The translations under genes and the position numbers were made by a program. A DNA stretch of 64,000 nt from Monosporascus cannonballus (lineage: Eukaryota; Ascomycota; Sordariomycetes; Xylariales). The first letter of the stretch is position 1. Each line of letters opens with the position of its first letter. This document shows positions 47,031-57,300 of this stretch, piece by piece. The DNA is taken from contig QJNS01000173.1 of the NCBI GenBank assembly GCA_004154925.1, positions 105,752 through 169,751 on the forward strand, given 5' to 3'. The notes beneath the pieces were generated by a model, which made no database searches, was not told where the DNA came from, and saw only the letters and a program-made list of their open reading frames with translations.

Positions 47031-49357
47031 ATGACTATCGGACATAAGTCTACGCCAGCTGAGCTATGGAGGCACCCAGACCCAACATCGACGCAAATGC
47101 ACAGGTTTCTAGAGCACGTTCGAACGAAGTACGGACTCGGTATTGCTGACTATCCGGCATTGTACAAATGGTCAGTCGAAAACATCTCGGATTTCTGGGG
47201 TGAGGTGTGGCACTTCTGCGGCATAAAAGCATCGAGGCCGTACTCGCAGGTAGGTAAAAGGCAGACAAGATAGCATATAAGTCAGCTCGCCGCGTGGCAA
47301 TCCGCCTGGAGGAGTTCCCATATTTCATATCTTTCTTCTCAATACGTTCTGCTTAACGTGGGATCTCAATACCAACCTGTCTATAGGTGCTCCCTGCTTC
47401 GGCGCCGATGTTCCCTAGACCGGACTTTTTCTTCGGGGCTCTCCTAAACTTTGCCGAAAATCTGCTATTTCCAAAAAATGCAGACATCGCAGAGACCGCC
47501 ACGGCAGTCATCACAGCAACCGAGGTAGAGGGGCAGCTCGTGTCCACGACGTGGGCGGACCTCCGGGAGGAAGTGCGAAAGTGTTCGAACGCACTGCGCG
47601 CAGCCGGCTTGAAGCCCAAGGATGTCGTTGCCGGATTCGTATCGAATCACGCGCAGGCTCTCGTCGCAATGCTCTCGGCGGCTGCCATCGGGGCTATATG
47701 GACCGGCATCAGCCCAGACAACGGCGTGAGTGCCGTCTTGGATCGTCTAGCACAGATCTCTCCGAAGGTCCTGTTTGCGGACAACGCCACAGTCTACAAT
47801 GGCAAATTATGGTTGAGTACTGAGAAGACATCCGAAATCGTGGGCCAGCTGAAGAGCAACGGCCTAGAACTCGTCGTGGTCATCAAGAACATTGAAGGCG
47901 ACCTAGCATTGGATGATCTAAGGTCGAAGGGCGTCGTAGCGGAAGAGTACGAGAGGTTCTTGGAGAGGTAATAACTCCATCCCCGGCCTTTTATTGGAAT
48001 ATGATCCTGACGGCCCTGCAGCTCACCCGATCAGCCGCTCAATTTCGAGCAATTGCCGCCGTCGCATCCTCTGTATATCCTCTACTCGAGCGGCACCACT
48101 GGCCTGCCCAAAGCTATTGTACATACAGCCTTGGGTACCCTCATTCAGCACAAGAAGGAACATTTCCTCCATTGTTCCATGGACTCAACATCGCGCCTGC
48201 TGTACTACACGACGACATCGTGGATGATGTGGCACTGGAGCGTGTCAGCTCTCGCCTGCGGCACAACGCTAGTCCTCTATTCAGGATCACCGTTCAAGCC
48301 GCACGGCTACCTCTCCTTGCCTAAACTACTTTCGTCGCTTAAGGTAACCCATTTCGGCACCTCGGCCACGTATCTGACAACGCTCGAGACCAACGGCGTC
48401 TACCCGGCCAAGTCGCTCGACCTCTCGCACCTGCAAGCGATCTACTCGACCGCCTCGCCACTGCCCCCGTCGACCTTCTCCTTCGTCTACGAGGCCTTCC
48501 CTCCCCACATCAACCTGGGCTCCATCACCGGCGGGACAGACATTATCTCGCTGTTCGGGGCGCCGTGCCCGCTGCTCCCGGTCCATGCGGGCGAGATCCA
48601 GTGCGCGGGCCTCGGGATGGCGATCGGCGTCGCGGATTCGGCGACGGGCGCCCCCACCCCGGGCGAGGACGGCGAGCTCGTGTGCACGCGCCCCTTCCCG
48701 AGCCAGCCGCTGACGTTCTGGGGGCCCGACGGCGACGCCAAGTACCGGGCGAGCTACTTCGAGCGGTTCCCCCCCTCGTCCCCCTCGCCCGAGGACCGGT
48801 ACGTCTGGCACCACGGCGACTTCGTGCGCGTCGACCGGCGCACGGGCGGGCTCACGATGCTCGGGCGCAGCGACGGCGTGCTGAAGCCGTCGGGCGTCCG
48901 CTTCGGCAGCGCCGAGATCTACAACGTGCTGGTGCGGTCCTTCGCCGCCGAGATCGAGGACGCCGTGTGCGTGGGGCGCCGGCGCGAGGCCCTGGACCGC
49001 GACGAGGTCGTCTGCCTGTTCGTCGTCACGCGCGCGGGCACGGGGTTCACCGACGACCTGCGCGCGAGGATCAGGGACGCCGTCCGCAGGGAGCTGAGCC
49101 CCCGGCACGTCCCCGGCGTCGTGGAGGAGTGCGGGCCGGCGGGGATCCCGCGCACGGCCAACGGGAAGAAGTGAGTTTATTATATATGATTGCGCTCACA
49201 TATCTGGTATGTGATAGTTGGCTGACTGACGAGGAACAGGATCGAGGTCGCCGTGAAGCAGATCCTTTCGGGAATCAACGTCAAGACCAACGCTAGTGTG
49301 GCCAACCCGGAGGCGCTGGAATGGTTCAGGGAATGGGTAGCGGCGCATAACGAGTAG
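47031..49357 (+). CDS. Acetoacetyl-CoA synthetase (ANL superfamily)
   Basis: Four exons, 47,031-47,249, 47,387-47,967, 48,022-49,170 and 49,240-49,357; introns of 137, 54 and 69 bp; 688 aa, the usual length. The ATG follows CCCACC. The N-terminal part has KYGLGIADYPALYKWSVEN and the FWGEVWHF segment typical of acetoacetate/acetate-CoA ligases. The AMP-binding P-loop YSSGTTGLPK is at about residues 288-297. SITGGTDIISLFGA, a GELVC motif, the hinge-region LGRSDGVLKPSGVRFGSAEIYN and the C-terminal catalytic-lysine segment PRTANGKKIE follow. It activates acetoacetate to acetoacetyl-CoA with ATP in the cytosol, feeding sterol or fatty-acid synthesis or ketone and leucine breakdown. Exon 3 is markedly GC-rich. 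It is convergent with the deaminase gene. Confidence 0.95.
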
Positions 49358-49728
49358 CTACATATTATGGCGACTTCGGGCCGCAGAGGAGGAAACCTGA
49401 AAAGTCAGCTGACAGTGTCTGATTTACTTCCTTTCCCTTTCGCCAGGTGACGGTAAGGGATTGCATAGTTGCTGCAGGACGGGAAGGAAAGCGGTCGAAA
49501 AGGCCGACGTCGAAGTATGAATCCGGTCGAGAGATTAATGCTTAGAGGATAATATTAATTATCGATTGGTAGAGTGTGCCTGGTATATAGAAGACAAAAT
49601 AGATTTCTATCCGCCTGCTAGATAGACAATGACTGCTTCCGTCTGCTCGCCCCTTGTCTGGTTTTATATCTCCATGACCCCAACAACAATATCCGTCATC
49701 CCCCTTTTCCCTTTTACTGCCCGGGCGG
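49358..49728. other. Short intergenic region between convergent genes
   Basis: The 3' flanks of acetoacetyl-CoA synthetase and of the adenosine deaminase-like gene. I see no further gene; it presumably holds both transcription end sites. Confidence 0.5.
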
Positions 49729-51175
49729 TCACCACATAAGCCCTCTCAACCGCTGCTTCTCCCCCTCGCCCCCGAAGATAACTTCGATGCCCTTCCGAGC
49801 CAGGCCCAGGATCTCCTCACGCGACAGATGAAAATGCTTCTGAATAAGCCGCCACTCGTTCGATAGGGGACTGCCAAAGACTCCCACGTCATCAGTCTAT
49901 ATATGTCTCTCTGTCAGCCCCGGTTACCACTCGCCCCGAAACGTCTTCCGCATCGGGCAAGAACTCACGCAAGGCACCACGACTGGCCCGTCGACCCGCC
50001 ACCACTCCCCGAAGTGATGGGCTTCGAAGCTCCCGACGATCATCCTAGCGTGGACGTTGCAGCTGAGACACAGCTCGAGTCCGATGGCCCGCGGCGCCGC
50101 CGCGATCCGCCGCCTGACATCCGGCGGCACGTGGATGACGTGGCCCAGGCGGTCCGGTCCCCAGTCCAGGAGGGTCCGCAGCTCGGCCTCGCCGGCGCTG
50201 GCCTCGGCCTCGGCGAAGTGGCCCGTGAGCCCCCGGCCGGCGGCGCGGGCTGCCGCGAACGCGGGCGTGAACAGCGACACGTTGCCCTTGGTGGGGTCGC
50301 CGCAGAGGTCGAGGCCCACGACGCCGACGCCGCCGCCGCCGCCGTCGCCACCGTCCCTAAACCGCGCCGCGAGCGCGGCCGTCTCGCGCGCCTCCTCGGG
50401 CGCGTCGCGCCGGTCCACCGACAGGATCAGCCGCGCCCGGATCGACGGGCTCTCGCGCTGGGCGGCGTCGATGGCCCGCAGCACCGCGTCGACGTAGCCG
50501 GCCTTGTCGAGGCCCGCCCGCGGCAGGTCGCGCGGCGTCGTCCGCAGCTCGAGGTACGCGACGCCGTCCTCGGCGAAGTCGCGCACGACGGCCCTCGTGG
50601 CGTGCTCGAGGGCCTCGGCGTCGTCCACGAGGTGGTAGATGTACGACGAGAAGAGGGGGAAGAAGCTATGGGTGGGGGGCAATCATCTCCCAGTTTCAGC
50701 GGCTGCACTGGGAAGCCAAGGACGGACGGACGCAGAAGTCTTGCGGCCTGTTTGGTTACTACTCACGCGGCCAAGTCGTAATCGTGCTTGTCAGGGGGCA
50801 TGACGACCAGCGGGTCTTCGAGCTCCGTCTGCCCCGCGGCTTTCTTCCGTTCCCAGATTTCGTGCAGGCATTGGCGGCTGATGCTACCGCTAAGGTGGGC
50901 ATGAAGCTATCGTCAGAACACAAATTAGTGAAGAGGGTCTAGAGGTATATATTTTTCAGAAGCGAAGGAAATCATATCCTCAAGGCCGTGTCCCGTCCAC
51001 CGGCTGTACTTCATTGCATCGCGAGGTGTATGCCTCGAGTTGAAGAGAAGATGGCAGCAAATCTGCATTCATGCCTCTTAATCCTATACATTCTCGAAGT
51101 ATTGCGACAGAATGGGGGCGTTACCTCGATTTTTGGCATAGCGCTAAAATCGATTTCGGTATCCCGAGTAGCCAT
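49729..51175 (-). CDS. Adenosine deaminase-like (ADAL/N6-methyl-AMP deaminase type)
   Basis: Four exons, 51,125-51,175, 50,767-50,906, 49,969-50,665 and 49,729-49,896; introns of 218, 101 and 72 bp, all GT-AG; 351 aa. The first exon encodes only 17 residues, MATRDTEIDFSAMPKIE, and joins exactly to LHAHLSGS. Zinc and catalytic motifs are H19 and H21 (LHAHLSG), the H213-E216 motif GHFAEAE, DRLGHVIH (235-242), LSCNV (264-268) and TDDVGVFGS (297-305). FFPLFSSYIYHL (65-76) is typical of the ADAL branch rather than classical adenosine deaminase. Enzymes of this branch hydrolyse N6-methyl-AMP or related modified adenine nucleotides to IMP; the substrate here is inferred from family only. Exon 3 is very GC-rich and includes a Gly run at 169-178. 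It is divergent from the histidine kinase. Confidence 0.93.
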
Positions 51176-52169
51176 AATGCCCACCAGGCAGCTCTGTGCG
51201 CGATATCGTGATCACAGCGGTTTTATTGTGCCCGCCCAGGTTCGACAGATAAAGCTGTCCTAGCTGCCCAGATAAGTGACCTAAGTAGACGGCTACAAAG
51301 GCTTGCCCCTAAGGATCTTCTAGCTGTGTAAAGGAGGCAATTAGCTGCTTAGGTTAGCTAAGTTCAAGGAGCTTTGCAATATCTCGCTCATTGGGTGCTG
51401 TTATCCTAGCGAATATGGGGCCCGTTTTTGGCATTGGTTGCGGTCTGCGACTCAACGTTATATAGTCTTGCCACATCCAAAGGCAAACAAACCCAAGGCC
51501 ACCGAACTCGAGTTAGGTTTTTTTTTTTTTTTACTGAGCTCCCCGCTGTCTTCAGCTCAGTTCTGCTTAGCGATAATCGAGCCCCCCCCCCCAACTGAGG
51601 GGAACTGACGCGGCAGGGTTAGCGTACTTTCCAATTCGGCAATGGCCCTCCGTCTTCGAGTTAAACGGCTGAAACTTAAGTAGCGCTAGATCCCGCTAGT
51701 GCGCCTTGCCCACTTGCTTAGCAGCAGAGGATGCCGGCATTCGAGTATTAAATTCGTTTGGACCCAGACCTCATAACTACAACTTCGATGGCAATGAGAT
51801 GCGCCGAGAGAAAGGGGGGTTAAGCTAGCTTAACTGCATACCCAGGTAAGCATTATTTGGCATATGACGAAATCATCAAATATGCGCGTATCTTGACCTG
51901 ATCTTTAGATCTACTTGATGCAATTCTATGGCTTACAGCCCCATGTAGGCGCTAATAACTCAACTAAATCTAATGGGTACGCGGGTCTTTCGTCCGTTAG
52001 CGGGGTCCGGAGCGCCATATCCGGGTACTTCTCTTATCTTCGACCAAGGTCCATCATCTTAAGAGCCAGCCCTCCTAGCCTCTGTCTGCCATCAATGCTG
52101 GGAACGAGCGCCGCCCTGTTGAAAGACATCGCGTCGGCTTGAAGGCCTGTCCATGGCCATCCGCTTCCA
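51176..52169. other. Divergent promoter region of deaminase-like and histidine kinase genes
   Basis: No gene is supported. It contains a 15-T run (51,518-51,532) and an 11-C run (51,582-51,592), about 50 bp apart. Confidence 0.5.
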
Positions 52170-54353
52170 ATGAACGCGAGCACGAGCGCCGCGTATCCCA
52201 CGCCGGCCATTAAGCCGCTCGACACTGGCATCCTGCCGCCCGCCTTTCCTGATGTTCTCGATTTCTTCCCAGTCCCGGCCCTAGTCGTCTCGCCGTCGTA
52301 CCGCATACAGAGGGTCTCGACCGGTTTGCTGAGCTCCTGGGATCGCGGGCGTGACGAGTTCACCGGCAAAGACTTGTTCACTGCGCTTTACCAGGGCTCG
52401 CCAACGGAGCGGTTCGACCGCATTCCCCTGATCTACACCATTGAGACAGCCGTTGCGGCTCGGGCGCTCCGACAGTGCTATTCCGCCTATGTCGCCAATG
52501 GCGTCTCTTGGACAGCCCGTATTATCCCAGTCCATAGGGAAGACGAACTGTTGTGTCTAGTCTTTGAATGGGAGAAGGCCGAAATCCAAAACACCGTCAC
52601 CGATGGTGGGCTATGTCAGAGCTGGATACCCGTCGACGATGCCTTCCGCATACTCGTCCAGGCCGTTAAAGATTACGCCATCTTCCTTCTCGATACCCGC
52701 GGGAATATAGTGACATGGAATACGGGAGCAGAGCTGAATAAGGGCTACAAGAAAGACGAAATCGTGGGCAAGCACTTCTCGATCTTCTACAGCGAGGACG
52801 ACATCCAGTCCAGGAAGCCAGAGCGGGAGCTCGAGGTCTGCCTGCGTGAGGGCAGGGTCGAAGACGAGGGCTGGCGCTACCGTAAGGATGGTAGCCGTTT
52901 TTGGGCTAACGTCGTCATTACGGCTATCTATCGGAACGACATCCACGTCGGCTTCGGCAAGGTCACTCGCAATCTCACCGAACGGAAAGAGGCCGAGCTG
53001 CAGCTGCTTGCCGCTTACGAGGAGAGCACCAAGTTAAAGAACGATTTCCTAGCCAACATCAGCCACGAGATCAGGACGCCCATGCACGGCATGCTCTCCG
53101 CATGCAGTCTCCTCCTGGACACCACCCTGACGGAGGAACAGCGCGAGACGGCAAACGTCATCGACGAGTCTGGGCACGTCCTGCTACAGGTCATAAACGA
53201 CATCCTCGACTATTCCAAACTCGTTTCAGGTGGCTTCTCCATCAGTAACGAAGTCCTTGATGTCGCCAGCGTCATCACCTCAGTGGTACGAAGTGTGCAG
53301 ACTACGCTACAGCCGGGAGTGTCGCTAGCACTGGCCCTGGCGCCGGATCTGCCAAAGTCGGTAGAGGGGGATCCTCTCAGGTACCGCCAAATTGTCCAGA
53401 ACGTAATCGGAAATGCCGGAAAGTTCACAGAAAAAGGAACCATCTTAGTGAACGTATCGCTACTAGGTCAGGACGAAACCACATACAGGATTCTGACCGA
53501 GGTTACGGACACGGGACCAGGCGTGTCCGAAGATGCCGCTCAGAAGCTCTTCAGGCCGTTCACGCAGCTAGATACCACATACCAGAAGCGTCGCCAAGGC
53601 ACTGGTCTCGGGCTGTCCATCGCGAAGTCGCTCGCGGAGCTAATGGGCGGAGAAATCGGATACCGGCCAAATCCGGAGCAGCAGGGTAGCGTTTTCTGGT
53701 TTTCGACCAACTTCAAGAAACCCAAGAGCCCCCACCAGGTTCCCGACACAAAACCGCAACCACAACAAGCGCGCTACGTCAGCGTGGCGTCACCACCGCC
53801 GGTCAAACCGATCGAGGACCGCGGGGCGCAGCTCAGACAGCTGCAGGAGATCGCGCCGACGAAGCGAATCCTCGCGGCCGAGGACAACATCATCAACCAG
53901 AAGGTCCTGGTCGGGATACTGCACGGCTTCGGCTTCAAGCACATCAATGTCGTCTCGGACGGCGCCCAAGCGGTCTCGACCCTCGCCGACGCCGCGCCTA
54001 ACGCCTACGACCTGATCCTCATGGACATCAGCATGCCCGTCATGAACGGCTACGAGGCCACGGCCCGGATAAGGAGCGCCGGCGTGCGCCTGCCCGTCAT
54101 CGCCATGACCGCCTACGCCCTCAAGGGCGACATGGAGTGCTGCCTCCAGAAGGGCATGGACGACTACATCGCCAAGCCGGTGAACAAGCAGCTGTTGATG
54201 AAGAAGCTGCTGAGGTGGCTCGTCGACGGACCGGATGGCGCGACGCCGGCGCACGAGACCCCGGGTCCGGTGGACGGGCTTCGCATGTGTTCTCGGGCGT
54301 CGACCACCAGCTGGAATCCTCTGGGGTATTGTGGAGATATACAGGATGCATGA
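52170..54353 (+). CDS. Hybrid histidine kinase (PAS-HisKA-HATPase-REC)
   Basis: An intronless frame of 727 aa. An N-terminal PAS-like part (about 25-135) precedes a clear PAS/PAC domain at about 158-275 (AIFLLDTRGNIVTWNTGAE; GFGKVTRNLTERKEAE). The HisKA dimerisation domain carries the phospho-acceptor His299 in NISHEIRTPMHG. The HATPase domain has an N box with N411 and N415, a G1 box DTGPG (447-451) and a G2 box GTGLGLSI (477-484). The receiver domain (about 566-684) has acidic E571 and D572, phospho-acceptor D619 in LMDISMP, T647 and K669 (AKP). It has no membrane segment, so it is probably cytosolic. It should feed a phosphorelay through a Ypd1-type carrier to Ssk1/Skn7-type regulators. 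Signal and fungal group are not assigned. The last ~35 residues are non-conserved and may include read-through of a missed intron. Confidence 0.93.
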   Translation: MNASTSAAYPTPAIKPLDTGILPPAFPDVLDFFPVPALVVSPSYRIQRVSTGLLSSWDRGRDEFTGKDLFTALYQGSPTERFDRIPLIYTIETAVAARALRQCYSAYVANGVSWTARIIPVHREDELLCLVFEWEKAEIQNTVTDGGLCQSWIPVDDAFRILVQAVKDYAIFLLDTRGNIVTWNTGAELNKGYKKDEIVGKHFSIFYSEDDIQSRKPERELEVCLREGRVEDEGWRYRKDGSRFWANVVITAIYRNDIHVGFGKVTRNLTERKEAELQLLAAYEESTKLKNDFLANISHEIRTPMHGMLSACSLLLDTTLTEEQRETANVIDESGHVLLQVINDILDYSKLVSGGFSISNEVLDVASVITSVVRSVQTTLQPGVSLALALAPDLPKSVEGDPLRYRQIVQNVIGNAGKFTEKGTILVNVSLLGQDETTYRILTEVTDTGPGVSEDAAQKLFRPFTQLDTTYQKRRQGTGLGLSIAKSLAELMGGEIGYRPNPEQQGSVFWFSTNFKKPKSPHQVPDTKPQPQQARYVSVASPPPVKPIEDRGAQLRQLQEIAPTKRILAAEDNIINQKVLVGILHGFGFKHINVVSDGAQAVSTLADAAPNAYDLILMDISMPVMNGYEATARIRSAGVRLPVIAMTAYALKGDMECCLQKGMDDYIAKPVNKQLLMKKLLRWLVDGPDGATPAHETPGPVDGLRMCSRASTTSWNPLGYCGDIQDA

Positions 54354-57300
54354 TACAAGCATTTAAGAGTCTTTAAACGGAGGCGGGTTGTGGAGAAACT
54401 ACGTTGGGATTAACTACCGAGCATATACCCCTATACCATTCACTTGGTTATTTATTCGACCGGTAAACGCCTGGTCCTGTTTTTGTATTTATTACCTCAC
54501 AAGAATCTATACTTTTTATTTTGACCAGATGGCTGCGTTATACCCCACCTTTTCGAGCGGGCTAATTCGTTCGTATCAACCAAGTGTATATGGGAAAAGT
54601 CAGTCACGGTGTAGTTCCACTGTGAGCGCTCATCGAATGATACTAGAATCTGCCTGTCACGCAGGATTTAGAAATACTACCGAGGCGTGGGCTGCTGATA
54701 CCAACTTAATACGTGCTCCTCGAGCTCGTGCGCGCTCCCGTGCTCGTGCGCATCGCGCTTCCCTCGGTACGGTCGACGGCCATCTTTCATCCCGCAGTCC
54801 TCGTCCATGCCGGTCCAGGACGCCTATGCATCTCCCCCACCCTTGGTCTCGGCCTATCCCTGACTCGTGTGTGGCCCACACGACTCGTCCCCAGGTCGGC
54901 CAACGCTGAGAAGAGAGGGGTTAGGTAATAAAACTATGCTAGCTACGAACGGATATGGTATTATGAGGTCAAAGATGATGCGGGGAAGGGGGTGAGCACG
55001 ACGGCGGCTGTCAGTGAGTGGTCACCTCCCCGGCGGGTATACCGAGGTACCTTGCTATGCCGCCGCTGACTTAGCAACTTTTATCGAAGTACACGAGTTT
55101 GATGGCGTACATGGCGCACAAGGCGTTGGGCTGTTGTTATATATGCTTGCCCTCAAGGTCATAAATACCTCCATGTAGGTAAATAAGTCACTGGTTTGGA
55201 TTCGGTACGGACTATGCGGAGGGCAAGTCACGATCTGCGCTCTCGTCTGTGTCCTCGGGGGCTATAGCATTTGGATTCTATAATAAAGGATAAGGGCCGT
55301 ACGAGAGCAGATAGGCCTCTTGATGTGTGACATCTACGTGAGAGCGGGGTCCTTCCAACCCCTTTGGGAAAGGGGGGGCTGAAAGCTAGGGTTGGTGGAG
55401 CTTTCCGGGGCTACCCCCGCACCCAGAAGCCCCACCAAGGGTTCGGCATCAATGGCGCATTGAACATCCCCACTCCCCCGGCCGGGCCGCCGCCTGTGCG
55501 GGGGCAAGGAGTTCGCTGTTCCCCATCGAGTACTGTGGTACCCGGCATGGTAGCTGACGCGGGATGACGGATGCAGTTTAGACTCCAAACTGCTCAGATG
55601 TGCTCCGTCCGCAGCCCAAGGTCGATGGGAAGAGTACCCTATCTCGATGAGGCGCCGGGAAGCTACGGCAGGCCTCCGGAAAGAGTTGTTGGGCAGTTAT
55701 CATAGGGATTGGGCTATTTTATTTTCGGGCACCATCGTTATAGCTAGTGCCCGAGGCCCGAAAATAGGTCCATACATAGGGAGGCAGCTTGATTTAGTAG
55801 CTCTACATTTGTAGTCTTTACCAGATTACATTCAACTTTAGCGATATGATAAAATTTCATTCCACTGACCATAATACTGTGAATGTCGTAGTACAATGAA
55901 CAATGCCTCCATTAAAACGTGGCGAATGATAAATATTCGGCATAATATCATAGACCAAGTGTCTAAGCCGGCAACACCACGACGCTCCATATCTCGGTCT
56001 TTGTTTTGAGGACTGGCTATCATAATCATGTGTACCACACTCTAGAGGCCAAGATGGTGGCACATCTAGCGGCAGTCTTCAACGCGAGACCTCCAGCGGC
56101 TTTTTGTCACCGGCTTTCGAAGAAGTAGCAGGGTAGATGATGAAGTTGTGTTAATAGTGCTCGGCAATGAGTGGCAGGTTGTAGTAGGCTGACCATGAAT
56201 AACCACGGCAGTTAGATAAAGTACGGTGTGGAAACACAACATCCAACGAATGAGCACATTATTAAAGCCCTATATATAGGACGGAGTTATTTATCGTCTC
56301 ACTACAAGCGTGGTGAAAAAAACATGAGTCATCACCGAGCGGCTTCTCAAATTCGGCTATTTTTGAGAATAGGTCGGTCCACAGGGAGCACGAGAGTGAC
56401 ATGACGTTCTGGACTCAGAATAAGGAGGAACAGTATAATAACCACGGAGAAATTGATACCGTTGAGCCTGTCGGAATGCAACCGTAAATAGCTAAATAAG
56501 CTCGAACCAACAACGGTTCGAGTGCCCACCTTTTAGAGTTCAACAGAGGCTCAGTGACAACCATCTTCTTATACACACTGCTCTCTATCGGGTACACGCT
56601 TCCTGGAGAAAGAGCCTTAGCCTTTGAACTTAGCTTTCAAGCTCTGAACTTCAGTTACGGGACGAGTACAAGGCAGCTTAATTTCGATTTAATTATCTCC
56701 TAGATGTCAACCAGGTGGCAGCGCCACCAATTTTACTTAGCACGCGCGTCTTGGGGCTCTGCAGCGGATATATGGTTTCGAGCGTCTAAGTTGGGACGGG
56801 ATGTAGCTTGTAACTCGGAGAGTGTTGTAGTAGAGGTCTGTCAGATAGGGCAGAGTCCGGTATCATGTTAATGAGAGACAAGCGGTTGTGCTCCCCTTGG
56901 GCAATGTTTACTTGAATAGCCAACGATAAGTTATTGGTTTCGGACTATGCGGTACGTGACCTTTTGCGAGGTCGTTAAGTGGCGTAGTGAAAGGAGAGCC
57001 ACGTTGAGCCGACCGGCGCCCTGTGGCAGTATCACGCGGGAATCTCACCTTCGATGCGAACTCATAAGCGCTGGCTGATCACACAAAGCGCGACGAGACC
57101 AGACCATCAAGAAGGGTGCTTGCGTAAAGATAGAAAGCGAGGTGCCTTTTAAGTATGACAGGAGACTTGAGTCCTAGATCTAGTGATCTCGTGTATATAA
57201 AGGGTACCGGCTCTTCCCCATAATGTGAGATCGAGTAGGAGTGGCATGGCGCAGCTCTACGTAGTTCAGCATTGACGTCGGCTGCATCGGTAGTAGGGGT

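Noticed and set aside
48326..49108. 260-codon minus-strand frame, and the 243-codon plus frame at 48,565-49,296
   Set aside because: Both are Arg/Pro/Gly-rich shadows of the GC-rich exon 3 of acetoacetyl-CoA synthetase.
49903..50781. 292-codon plus-strand frame
   Set aside because: Shadow of exon 3 of the deaminase-like gene in very GC-rich DNA.
54388..54909. 173-codon frame downstream of the histidine kinase
   Set aside because: It is compositionally irregular, has no domain, and its second half is an Arg-Ala repeat from GC-rich simple sequence.
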